The notes under the pieces were generated by a model. That model had not been told where the DNA came from, did not search any database, and saw nothing but the letters and a program-made list of their open reading frames with translations. A stretch of DNA of 64,000 bases. It comes from Neurospora tetrasperma FGSC 2508. Lineage: Eukaryota; Ascomycota; Sordariomycetes; Sordariales; Sordariaceae. The stretch spans positions 1,127,713-1,191,712 of the forward strand of contig NW_009799179.1 in NCBI RefSeq assembly GCF_000213175.1, given 5' to 3'. A program made the translations under genes and the position numbers. Position 1 is the first letter of the stretch. Every line of letters starts with the position of its first letter. This document shows positions 11,667-22,048 of this stretch, in pieces.

Positions 11667-12650
11667 AGAAGTAGATCCCGAAGTGGTATCGGCCGGGAAA
11701 CTGCGGAACTCGGAGGTTTTATTTGGGTCGCGGAGCTATGCGCTTTTGGTGCAGTTGGTGGAGAGGCTCGTGTCGCTTTTGTTGAGAGGAGGATTTGGCT
11801 TGTTGGTACGCACACAGTCGTGCAAGTAGGACAGTGGTGTTGAATGATGATGGTCAGGATCAACCAAAGCTTAGTTCAAAGTGAGTTGAAGTTGTTCGTC
11901 GTGGTGGTGGAGGGGCAGAAGAGAGCTTTCGTTGCTTCCGTTCGATGGAAGGTTGGACGACGGAAGCCAATGGGATTCCGCGGGGACTTCTCATTGTTTA
12001 CACCCCCTGTAAAAATGCCCCACGATCTTTCGGCTGCAGGGGTGTACATCAACTGGGGTGGGACAGGAAGCCGCTGAAGGAGCGCCATCTTTTTACCGTA
12101 TTGCCGAAGCTGGAGTTCCTGGTCGAGAGAGTGGACGGGAGTTCCCCAACCACCAGTTGCACGCGAGGATAAGTACCTAGGTACTTGGAGCAGCATGAGA
12201 AGGCATGTTCCGCCCTACAACTATTTCTAGCATACACTATCTCTAGCATAGAGTGTGCCTTTTCCTCATGGTTATGTTTGTTGACATACGAGGTGATATG
12301 ACTGTTGGTGTTGCCGGTGTAGCAATGAGAACGTCAAAAAGTCTCAGAGGTGGCCCGACTCGGCATCCCGTGCCATGGTTTTGGGTCATGACGCCCAATC
12401 CTTGTTTGTATTTCCGTCCACCATTCCCACCGGGCCGGGGCTAGGTACCTCTAGATCAGCACGATCACCGCACTTCAGAAGCACCTTGTGAACTCAACAT
12501 CAGGTTGGTGTAAGTACCTATTCTAAACCGTGTTCCGTTAGACACGCGTACCGCCTTTCGTCCCAGTCCCCAGCGAGTTCATCGCAATATAAAGTAGCCA
12601 AGGTTGTACCCACGCCCACCCTCCGTGGCCCTCCTCCTTCTTCTTTCCAA
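11667..12650. other. Divergent spacer between bolA and the acyl-CoA synthetase gene
   Basis: About 980 bases. It contains a perfect 16-base palindrome, AAGTACCTAGGTACTT, at 12171-12186 and a related CTAGGTACCT near 12441. Both are of the TACCTAGGTA kind that is frequent between genes in Sordariomycetes. The promoters of both genes must lie here. No gene is seen. Confidence 0.6.
12171..12186. repeat. Perfect 16-base palindrome
   Basis: AAGTACCTAGGTACTT equals its own reverse complement. It lies in the divergent promoter region, 505 bases upstream of the bolA start and 465 bases before the synthetase start. It may be a binding site or just a common intergenic motif. Confidence 0.6.
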
Positions 12651-14646
12651 ATGAACCTACCCTATATAACCCTTGGCACCAGGCGACTTGGTTCCCGGTT
12701 GCTTAACAAGACTTCTGTCGCCCTTGCTTCCCCCCGATACCTCAACTGCAGATCGGTCACCGGTGCCGTAAGAATGGCCTCCACACTTCCCAAGCTGCCC
12801 GTCTTCGAGGCCATCTCTCGCCATGACCCCGAGTCTACCGTCGTCGTTCACTCAAACAGTGGGAGGACATTCAAGTATGGCGAGCTCCTAGGGGATGTTT
12901 GGAAGACTCGGAACAGGCTATATGAAACCGCTGGCAAGGAAGATCTCGACGGCGAACGCATTGCTTTCTTGGTAGAAAACAGCTACGACTATGTAGGTAA
13001 GCCGGTCATCTATCTCCATCCAGCCATTGACCTCGAATGGTGAGAGATACTGACTTGTAATTCCGTATTCAGTAACTCTACTCGCATGTCTGGCTGCCAA
13101 GTCTATTGCCGTACCCTTGTCTCCTGCTTTCCCAGCTCCGGAACTCCAGTACATCCTGAACCATAGCGAAGCCCTGCTGCTTCTCTCGTCTGCCAAGTTT
13201 ACCAATAAGGCACAGGAAGTGCTAAAGACGGAATTGGACTCTGAGCCAACTCTCCTAGAGCTTACCAAGTTCCAAGGAGGAAGCCAGCATGAGCAGGTCA
13301 CTCTGGACTCCAAGTCCGGACCGGGAGAAGCGGGCATGATGCTCTACACCTCCGGAACCACGAACCGGCCTGTAGGAAACCTCTCAAATCCCTATTTTCA
13401 ACACCAAGAAGTTGGCAACTGACACTCGATACAGAAAGGCGTACTGATTCCCCAATCCGTCATGACGGCCCAAGCCCGTTCCCTCATCCACGCCTGGGAA
13501 TACACCCCCGCCGACCACCTCCTCCACGTGCTACCGCTGCACCACATCCACGGCACCATCAACGCCATTTTCACCCCTCTCTTCGCAGGCAGCTCCATTG
13601 AGTTCATGTTCCCTTTCAACCCCGACGCCGTCTGGAAGCGTTTTGCCGCTCCCTTCCTCCCCGACACCTCGGACAAGAAGAAGATCACCTTCTTCACCGT
13701 CGTCCCCACCGTCTACTCCCGCCTCCTAACCACCCACAAGAACCTCCCCGACGACCTCCAAACTGCCACTCGCAAGGCCATTGCTCCCAGCAATCTTCGC
13801 CTCGCCATCTCCGGCTCCGCCGCCCTCCCTACCCCGATCAAGAAGGCCTGGCACGAGCTTTCCTCCGGCAACGTCCTCCTTGAGCGCTACGGTATGACCG
13901 AAGTAGGCATGGCCCTGTCATGCGGCCTCGAAACCGCCGACCGCGTGGACGGTTCAGTCGGCTGGCCTCTTCCCGGCGTCGAAGCCCGCCTGGTCGATAT
14001 CGAAAACAACACCATTATTGAGCCCGGTCAGGAACGGGATCCTGAGACGGGCCGTGAGCGGGCCGGTGAGATTCAGTTGCGCGGACCCAGTATTTTCAGG
14101 GAATACTGGCGCAACCCCGAAGCGACGGCAAAGGAGTTCGTCACAGACGAAAAGGACGTTGCGGGCAGTAAGGGGCGTTGGTTCAAGACGGGCGACGTAG
14201 CCGTCAGGAGGCCGGCGCCCGAGGGCGCAGGCAAGAGCGACCTCAAGAGCCAGAAGGACTGGGCGAGGGGGGACATGTACTTTATCCTCGGCCGTAAGAG
14301 CGCGGATATCATCAAGAGCGGCGGCGAAAAGGTGTCGGCGCTGGAGGTGGAGAGGGAGATGCTCAGCCTGCCTCAGGTGGCCGAGTGCGCGGTTCTAGCG
14401 GTTCCCAGTGGGAAGTGGGGACAGAAGGTTGGCGCGGTGGTGATTTTGGATAAGGAGCATGTGCCCGAGGGTAAGTGGACCCCGTTGGAGATGAGGAGGG
14501 CGTTGAAGGATCGGTTGGCGGCATATAAGATCCCCCAGGTGCTGAAGATTGTGGATAAGATCCCGCGGAACGCGATGGGGAAGATTAACAAGAAGAATCT
14601 GGTCAAGGAGGTGTTTGCGGATGAGTTTAGTGGGGATGAACTCTGA
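12651..14646 (+). CDS. Acyl-CoA synthetase of the ACSF3 / malonyl-CoA synthetase type
   Basis: AMP-forming ligase that activates a carboxylic acid to its CoA thioester. The closest family I recognise is ACSF3, the mitochondrial malonyl/methylmalonyl-CoA synthetase. Three exons (12651-12996, 13073-13371, 13435-14646) join in frame to 618 residues. The AMP-binding P-loop YTSGTTNRPKG spans the second junction (about residues 207-217), and RYGMTEVGMALS lies at 366-377. GWPLPGVEARLVD, the hinge-region block WFKTGDVAV, GRKSADIIKSGGEKVSALEVE and the catalytic-lysine region NAMGKINKKNL follow. The N-terminus (LGTRRLGSRLLNKTSVALAS) looks like a mitochondrial presequence, and the C-terminus (SGDEL) is not a PTS1 signal. 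Substrate choice is inferred from family resemblance only; medium-chain or other acids are possible. Confidence 0.93.
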
Positions 14647-15438
14647 GTACAAATATAAAGAAGGTAAAAGAAGGAAAGAATCACCTTTGTTGAAGAAGAC
14701 GGGAGTCGATCCCCGTGTACTACAGTCACGGAATAGCAAGCCAGGAGATGGATAGTCACTTTGTTCGACCAGGGTCATCTATAGAAACGTTCGGTATATA
14801 GATGGTAGTAGAAATGCATTAGAGGCCTTGTTTTACATCATGCTGTTCCTTTGGTCTCTCAATGGAACTCTTCGACGTCACGTTAGCTCTCGTCATATTG
14901 GGGTGTTTACTCTACCGATGTGAACAACTCCAGAGAACTGAAAAGGAGAACCTCGATGGTCGGTTTGCCCAGACTTTCCCAAAGTACTCAAGTACCTCTC
15001 TTATCTGTACCAATCACATAGCTCCATAAAGCTTATCTAACTTCCATTCCCTATCCCTGCACAGAAAAAGTCCGACCCCACACAGCCAAACTTTTGAGGA
15101 ACTCCAGATTTTTGGCGATCGCGAACAGACAACAACAGGAAGGACTGAAATATCCAATTCCTCATCGGCGCATCCATCCCCCCACGTCCCTCCTTTAGCC
15201 TCCGCCCTCTACATAACCAATTGGAGCTGTATCCTTCCGATCCGGTATTACGACACCGCCGTGATCGTCTTTCTGCAAAACGCTCCGCGACCGACCGACC
15301 GAAAAGTGTTCTTCCTGGAAGGAAACCCATCCATCGAACCCAATTCGCGACACCCCAAAATCGACGGCCAACGCGCCACCTTCATCAAAGTTGATCCATC
15401 TCACTCGCCCTCCGCAACGACACCTAACACATCCAACA
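14647..15438. other. Spacer before the Tma23-like gene
   Basis: About 790 bases with the synthetase 3' end and the next promoter. A T-arm-like hairpin (ACGGG...CCCGT, about 14699-14717) was examined as a tRNA and rejected. Nothing else is seen. Confidence 0.55.
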
Positions 15439-16119
15439 ATGTCCACATCCACACCCAAATACGGCGAACGCCTTTTAAAATCCCAAGGCTGGCGCGGCAA
15501 AGGCTATTCCCTGCACCCCACAGACAACACCATCGGTCTGTCCAACCCTTTGCGTATCTCGCGCAACACCGACGGCCGCGGCATCGGCCAATCGACGCAC
15601 TACACGTCGGACCAATGGTGGCTAGCGGCCTTTGACGAGAAGCTTAAAGGGCTGGACACCTCCAAGGATGGGAAAGTGGTGCAGACGACGACTCAATCAA
15701 AGCTGGATGCTGTCACGGCGAATATTGGTGGGGGCAAGTACACGGGGGCGGGGGGACTTTATGCGAGTTTTGTGAGGGGGGAGGGACTTGCTGGGACTGT
15801 TGAGTCGGAAAGTGGGAGGAGTACGCCGACTGATAGGGAGGATGTGGCTGGACTCAAAGGTGGAGTGAAGAAGAGGGAGAGTAGTAATAAGAAGAAGGCG
15901 GAGAAGGAGGAAAAGAAGAGGAGGAAGGCGATGGAGAAATTGAAAAAGAAAGAGGAGAAGAAGGCGGCGAAAAAGGCGGCAAAGAAGGAGGAGAAGAGGA
16001 AGAGGAATGCGACAGAGACGAAGGAGGAGAGGAAAGCGAGGAAGAAGGAGAGGAGAGCGAAGAAGGAGGAGAAAAGGAGGAAGAGGACGTCGGAGAAGGA
16101 GAAGGAGAAGAAGGGTTGA
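15439..16119 (+). CDS. Tma23/GPATCH4-like G-patch ribosome-biogenesis protein
   Basis: Nucleolar protein of the yeast Tma23 kind, which takes part in 40S subunit assembly. Single exon, 226 residues. I chose the ATG at 15439 (ACAATGTCC context). The frame is open back to 15391, but those 16 extra residues look like leader sequence. The N-terminus has the degenerate G-patch YGERLLKSQGWRGKGYSL followed by GLSNPLRISR. Next comes the Tma23 signature WWLAAFDEKLKGLD at about residue 60, then LYASFVRGEGLAGTV. The last 90 residues are a nearly pure Lys/Glu/Arg tail expected to form a long charged helix and to act as a nucleolar signal. The resemblance to Tma23 in the WW and GEGLxGT blocks is clear by eye. 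Confidence 0.85.
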   Translation: MSTSTPKYGERLLKSQGWRGKGYSLHPTDNTIGLSNPLRISRNTDGRGIGQSTHYTSDQWWLAAFDEKLKGLDTSKDGKVVQTTTQSKLDAVTANIGGGKYTGAGGLYASFVRGEGLAGTVESESGRSTPTDREDVAGLKGGVKKRESSNKKKAEKEEKKRRKAMEKLKKKEEKKAAKKAAKKEEKRKRNATETKEERKARKKERRAKKEEKRRKRTSEKEKEKKG

Positions 16120-17329
16120 AGATGTGATGGATGATGGAGAGGTCGAAAAGTTGTTAGAATGAAGATACCCCCCCCCCCTTGTTGAGAAAGGAAATCAAGC
16201 TCACCAATGTCCTTTCCGATACACCAGGCTGCTACTTGACGAGTGTGTACGGCCAGATGTGATATATTGGAAAGGATGATGTGTGGCTCGAGTCGCTTAC
16301 TCCGTCGTCGGTTTCTATGCTGGTCTTTCATGGAACAGGACAGATCTGGACGATTCGCGAGAGGAGCTGGATTGATAGAAAAGGAATGATGAAACTACCA
16401 TCATCAATTTGGGGTATTTTTACTCAAGACATGGAAGGGTTTGGAGAGTGACTCGACGTCGACTTTCAGGCGAACTGATGAGGCGCAAATTATTCACAGT
16501 AAGTGAGGAGTGCGTGATGGGTGCACGGCTCGACTCCAACCTCACGTTCGTCTCTGTTTACTTCAAACTTTGCTTTTGTACCTGTTCTCCGGAGGCCCAT
16601 TCGTGCCATGACCAAGCAGGCCGGGGCTTTGAGACCACAACCAACACCAACGAAAAAAGAAATGCGTTCGAAACTCAATGACGATGAAAGATAAAAACGC
16701 AGAGAACGTTTCTATTGTACTTTGGACTACAGCTGAAGGTGTGAAAAACGACAAAAAGCTCAGTCACCCAGGAGTCTTTGGGGGAACGAACCACCATGCT
16801 CCAGCTGCGACCTACGAAAACTGTACCACGGGTACCGCGCACACCGGCAATGTTTTCATGATCGGAACCGCTCGGCCATTTGGCCAATTGGTACCACTCT
16901 GGAATTAAGGTCCGGTGGCGGACCTTATATGGTGCATAGGGGGATGGGCGGAGGGGCGGATGGGATGAAAGGCGATCCGGGCCGGTACATAAGATACAGT
17001 GGAGGCACGGAGTTGTCTCCTGAAGTCTTAACTGAGGAGGTACTCAACGGTTCTGGTCCTGACGAGTAGAGGTGAAACCGAAAAGTCCATGCCGGTTTGA
17101 AATCAACGCCGTCCCCGCCCCTTTGTATAGTATGGTGTTTCTCGTTCAGGTCGGTAAAGAATCACACCTCGGAGGTTTGTCGTGACAAAAGCATGTGTTC
17201 CAAGAAATTCCACCGCATCACGATAGAAGCAAAGTCCCTTTGAACTACTAAAAATCGTCGAGCTCTATGGTTGTATCCAGAGGTATCATAATCATATCTC
17301 ATCCTTCCATTCTTCATCCACTCACTCCA
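16120..17329. other. Convergent spacer before the THG1-type gene
   Basis: About 1.2 kb between converging genes. There is a run of 11 C near 16168. Short open frames in 16400-16910 overlap on both strands without domains. No gene is called. Confidence 0.55.
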
Positions 17330-18276
17330 TCAAGGCTCCTTGGGAACCTTCCCCGGCTTCCCGCTCAACAACCACGGCCTCCTCTCCCAAAACTCATCCC
17401 TGATGATATCCAAATGTTCCACCACAATCTTGGCCTTTGTCCTCGCCTTTTTGTCTTTTTCCACCTGACTCTTCGACTTGACCTCCGGTACGGCGCTGCT
17501 CATCTCCTCTGCTTCCTCACCAACTCTTTTCGTCCCTGGCTCCACCAGCTCGTAATTCCTAAAAATCACACTTCCCTTCTTAAACATCTCCGGCTCGTTA
17601 TTATAGTTAATCCCAAACTTCTTGAACAAAATCTCGTTCTTGTCTGCCGAGAACGTCCCCTTGAGCATCAACTCGGCTGCCGTCCCGTCCATGCCTCCCT
17701 GGTTAATGAGGGCCCAGAACGTGGTGTTGTACAGGTTGTTGATGTGGCAGTCGACCTGGCGCCAGCTCATGTAGTCACGCAGGTTCTGGACGGACGGGTA
17801 GCAGACGGCGCGGCCGTCGAAGGAAGGGAGGGGTGGGGATAAGGGGGGCCCATCGACAAAATAGGTGGGCCAGTGGTGGATGTAGTAGGCTGTGAAGGTC
17901 GAGACGATGGTAGAGACTAGTTTGCTGGCGCGTCGCTCGAATAAAGTGCAGGATTTGTGAAAGACGAAACTGTACTCGTCCGACACGCCGTAGGCGATGG
18001 TGATGTCGGGGAGCTCGGACATGACGGAGCGCGCGGCGGCGTTCATGAGGTCCAGGGCTCGTTTATCGTTGGGCTTTTCAAAGGCATATTTGGTGGAGAA
18101 TCTGGGTTGTTGTTGTTGTTTTTGTTAGGGCCTGGGAATATTATGTCTTTCAGGAAAGAACTAGAGACATACTTTGTAAAGCCACGACCATCGAGCCTTA
18201 CTACTATCCAGGTGTTTGGAAGAAGCGAGTCAGGTTGCTCGAACTGCTTGACGTACTCAAACTTGGAGTTCGCCAT
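17330..18276 (-). CDS. thg1: tRNA-His guanylyltransferase
   Basis: Adds the extra G at position -1 of tRNA-His by 3'-5' polymerisation, which histidyl-tRNA synthetase needs. Two exons, 18173-18276 and 17330-18101, with a 71-base intron (GTATGT...CCCAG), give 291 residues. Exon 1 encodes [13 protein letters not shown] and the metal-binding [13 protein letters not shown]. Exon 2 continues [20 protein letters not shown] and then [12 protein letters not shown], the second carboxylate motif. After that come [28 protein letters not shown] and [13 protein letters not shown], all standard Thg1 blocks. The C-terminus has a charged Lys-rich stretch before a short tail ([14 protein letters not shown]). 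It is divergent from the Swd1 gene. Confidence 0.96.
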
Positions 18277-18900
18277 TGTTGGGGGGTATATAGTCTTGTT
18301 CTATTCTATTCCAGACCGTGGTTGTCAGTGGGTGCTTCCAGTAGTCTTTTTTTTTCATGAGAATAGGAACATACTGGAACAAGAATAGAAGTGAATAAAA
18401 CGGAATGTTGAGTTAGCAAAACTTAGCAATGGCTATAAAATGTTGTATAAGTGAGATGTCTCGCTTACGATGAACCGAATCTGAGTCTTCACAAGATCGA
18501 TACCCCACACGACTTGACCCTGTCGACGGTCATTTTAGCGCTTGACGGTTGTGCCCACCCATTAAAATCCCGGCCGATCCACCACTGTCCTTTTTCACTG
18601 CGCCGGCAGGCGGGATTGCTTCCCCCCCCCCTGACGCACATTCCGTTGGGCTGGGCCGTGCATGCGCCCTGGAACGGGAACCCCACACACTGACAGCCTA
18701 GAGGTGAAGCTCCAGGTGGGGGGCGGCCGCGAGTCCGTGAATGGAAATTCAAAGCGCGACTGGAAGTTGTCCACCAACATCTCAACCTCAGTATCACCTA
18801 CTTACACACATTTTCTCCCCGCGACCGTGGCTCAATTCTTTACGCACGACTGCGGAAGACAAATCGACAAGAGTGCCTCCAACTTCTCGGTATCACGACC
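18277..18900. other. Divergent promoter region, thg1 and swd1
   Basis: 624 bases between two housekeeping genes transcribed outwards, so both promoters and leaders lie here. A run of nine C occurs at about 18621-18629. No TATA box was confidently placed and there is no other gene. Confidence 0.6.
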
Positions 18901-20392
18901 ATGAATTTACTACTGGCGGAAGATTATCTTCTCCAAGATTACCCCGAACACATCACCAACACAATTCGATCCGGCCACTCTACATGCGTGCGCTTCAACC
19001 GGACGGGCGATTTCCTCGCCTCGGGGAGAGTAGATGGCACTGTTGTAATTTGGGATCTTGAGACCATGGGGGTTGCACGGAAGCTTCGAGGACACTCTAA
19101 GAACATCACCTCGCTAAGTTGGTCACGGTGTGGTCGGTACTTGCTGTCTGCGTGTCAAGGCTGGAAGGCAATCCTCTGGGATCTACAAGATGGGAGCAAA
19201 TATTGTGAAGTGCGATTCCGAGCACCCGTTTATGGGGCGGAGTTACACCCCATGCATCAGTATGTTATTCGTCGTGAGCTCGATAATTCCACTGCACTGT
19301 AACAGGGATTGATCTAATCATTGCAATAGTCACCAGTTTGCTGCCGCGTTATTCGAAGAACAGCCGATGCTCGTCGACGTTAAAGAGTCCGCCCAAGGCG
19401 CCAACCCCGTCGAAGTACGACATATCCTTCCTTCGGTCGAGAAACGATCCGACGACGGTGCCGACACCCCGACCAAGGAGAAGCACGCCAAAGAAGATGC
19501 GAGGCACATGACGACAGCCATTGTATACACCGCGACAGGTGAACATCTCCTCGCCGGCACGACCAAAGGCCGACTTAATATCATCGATGCGACGACACAC
19601 AAAATCATCTACTCGGAAAAGATTGCCGGCGGTGTAATAACTACATTACGGCTTACAGAATCAGGCAAGGAGTTGTTGGTGAATGCTCAAGATAGAACAA
19701 TCAGGACATTCAAGGTGCCAGATCTGACATCGGCAGACCTGGACCCCGACACGATCCAGATTCCGCTCGAGCACAAGTTTCAGGACTTAGTTAACCGTTT
19801 ATCCTGGAACCACGCTGCGTTCAGTTCGACCGGAGAGTACGTCGCAGCTTCGACGTTTAATAACCACGAGCTATACATCTGGGAGCGCGGCCATGGCAGT
19901 TTGGTGCGCATGCTGGAGGGTCCGAAGGAGGAACAGGGTGTTATAGAATGGCATCCCCACAAGCCCTTGCTGGCAGCGTGTGGTCTCGAAACAGGGAGGA
20001 TCAACATCTGGTCGGTCACAAGTCCACAACGATGGTCGGCCCTGGCGCCGGATTTCGTCGAGGTTGAGGAAAACGTCGAGTACATCGAGAAGGAGGACGA
20101 ATTCGATATACACCCGCATGAGGAAATCCAGAAGCGACGGCTGGACGCCGAGGACGAAGACGTCGACGTGTTGGGGGGCGGCGGCGCTGGCGGCGGCGAC
20201 GTGGCACCATTCAGGATGCCGGTGCTTTTCAACCTCGGGGAGTCGGATAGCGAAGAAGAGTTTGTGAACGTGGGATTGGGGACGCTCAGGCGTAAGAGCC
20301 CTGACGATCAAGACGACGGTGCACCCGCAAGTGAGGGGAGACCGCCTGCCAAGAAGACGGTCACGCAAAGGACTCGGACAAGGAAGAGGTGA
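18901..20392 (+). CDS. swd1: COMPASS complex WD40 subunit Swd1 / RbBP5
   Basis: Core scaffold subunit of the Set1/COMPASS histone H3-Lys4 methyltransferase in the nucleus. Exons 18901-19259 and 19330-20392 (intron GTATGT...ATAG, 70 bases) give 473 residues. The protein starts MNLLLAEDYLLQDYPEHITN, the usual RbBP5/Swd1 opening. Successive WD repeats follow, including FLASGRVDGTVVIWDLE, HSKNITSLSWSRCGRYLLS, HLLAGTTKGRLNIID and ELYIWERGHGSLVRMLEG. The block VEENVEYIEKEDEFDIHP after the propeller is typical of the family's tail that contacts the catalytic module. The C-terminus is acidic and then basic (RTRTRKR), probably a nuclear signal. The family call is very secure. Confidence 0.95.
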
Positions 20393-22048
20393 GAAGACAT
20401 GGAACACGATGCAATGAAACAAAGACAAAGATACCCATGGATTTCAGTAGTGTAAGAGGGTTTGATGGACTTTGGTAGCATGTAGCGACACCAGCAATTT
20501 GAAACGTACATTTTTTCGGAGAGATAATAAAGATAAGTAGAATAACAAGCTAATAGACTTGTTCTTGTGTGTCCAGTGTATTAACAAAATTCACGATCCA
20601 CATTGGGGCTTTTTGTGTGATTCCTCGATGTTCACTCTCATCAGATACTATGACGCAATTGTAGGAACAAGCGGTTGACATGGCAGTTCCAAGTTGGGCG
20701 ACAGGAGCAACAATGGCATCCATAATACACTATTTAACCGAATGGGTCGCGGCATGGTGGGGATTGGTTTGGATCTCCTCGTCCCGTCCAGGTCGCTGTC
20801 GTCCATTGCCGGCCGGCTGTTGACGTTGACTGCAACCGTGACAGCAACAGCCAGGCGGGCGGGCGGGCGGGGCATCCATCTTGGAGGAAGAAAAAGATCG
20901 GACAAAATGCCAGGCACCAAGCGGCGTGGTCACGGACCCACAACCAGTCGGTTCCTCTGTAGTTGTAGGACAAGGAAATGGATGGAAAGCTGGAGCGGGT
21001 GATGCTGGGCTGAGATGATGGAGGGCAACCTGGAATTGGAACGGATCAATGATGCGGTTGCGGTCGTTGTCAGGTCCGAGCGAGCAACGGGGCGTTTCCA
21101 GTCTCCAGTTCGGGTTTCCAGACTTCAGGCAGTTTGGCCCCCGCGCCTTGAGTCACTGGCCGGGGAGGCCTGGAATGGATGGTAGGGTAGTACAATCAAG
21201 ATACCTGTTCGAAACAGCAATCAACAGCCATTCACCAAGCTCTCAGGCAAACCTCACCTGCACTGTTCAAGTAAATGTACCGCCAAGTACCCGTCAACAC
21301 CCTTCACCCTGCCCCAGCCGCTGCTCGGAGCCTTTTGGTGCTTTGTCACCCAGTGCCACAAGTGGATCCCCTACTGCATTAGGGCTAGTGCCTTCTCGCC
21401 TCTTGTCCCGCGTCGGTTTCTGGCTGGGCGGCGGACGAGGGCGGTAGAACTTTTCAACCAGCGTGGAGGAGGTCTGCCACCTTCCTTCCTGCTCCATACC
21501 CCAAACAACACCGCACCCCTTCCAAAATTCCCGATCTGAGCAAAGCGCGTCCACATCGCCGGATTCTGCTTGCTGGTCGTCCACAACCACCACGATTCCG
21601 ACGACTTTTTAATCGACCGTGCCGCCCGCGGTCATTCGCGTAATCAACCGGTCCCTTTTCTTTTTCCATCGCACGCGATACTGGCGGGGCCGACAGCGTG
21701 CTCGGCGGACTAGTTAGCTCCTTTCGGGGGCCCGTTGGCCTGGACAACGCAGTGGAGGACAACCAAGGGACTTTCGATTCCATCACCAAACTCCATCACG
21801 CCACCTCGAGCCGACTGTGTGCATCGAGGCCTCTCGCTTTCCGTCTTTTAGAGAATACTAATATCCTTTTTTTTGTCCGTCTTATTCGCTTTCGCCCCCG
21901 GGTTTGCGCGCGGCGCCCGAGACAGCCACGACAACTGTGTGATTGACGGTCGCTCGTCTCACCGTCATTTGACAAACCCTTCATCTTTTGGACAACGAGA
22001 ACCGAATTTTCCCCACAAGGACTGTAGAGCGTCGAACAGTTTCCCAAG
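20393..22048. promoter_or_regulatory. Upstream region of the RNA polymerase II large-subunit gene
   Basis: About 1.65 kb of spacer with the swd1 3' end on the left and the rpb1 promoter and leader on the right. It carries a G-quadruplex-type run at 20857-20872. The last 400 bases are CT-rich, as in strong fungal promoters. Open frames here overlap on all strands with no recognisable protein. Confidence 0.55.
20857..20872 (+). repeat. Four-run G-quadruplex motif
   Basis: Reads GGGCGGGCGGGCGGGG: four G tracts separated by single C bases, the shortest-loop and usually most stable class of intramolecular G-quadruplex motif. It lies about 1.18 kb upstream of the rpb1 start codon. Confidence 0.7.

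Noticed and set aside
14680-14780. tRNA-like T-arm hairpin (ACGGG...CCCGT) after the synthetase gene
   Set aside because: The loop is 8 bases, the TTC signature is missing and no acceptor or D arm could be fitted.
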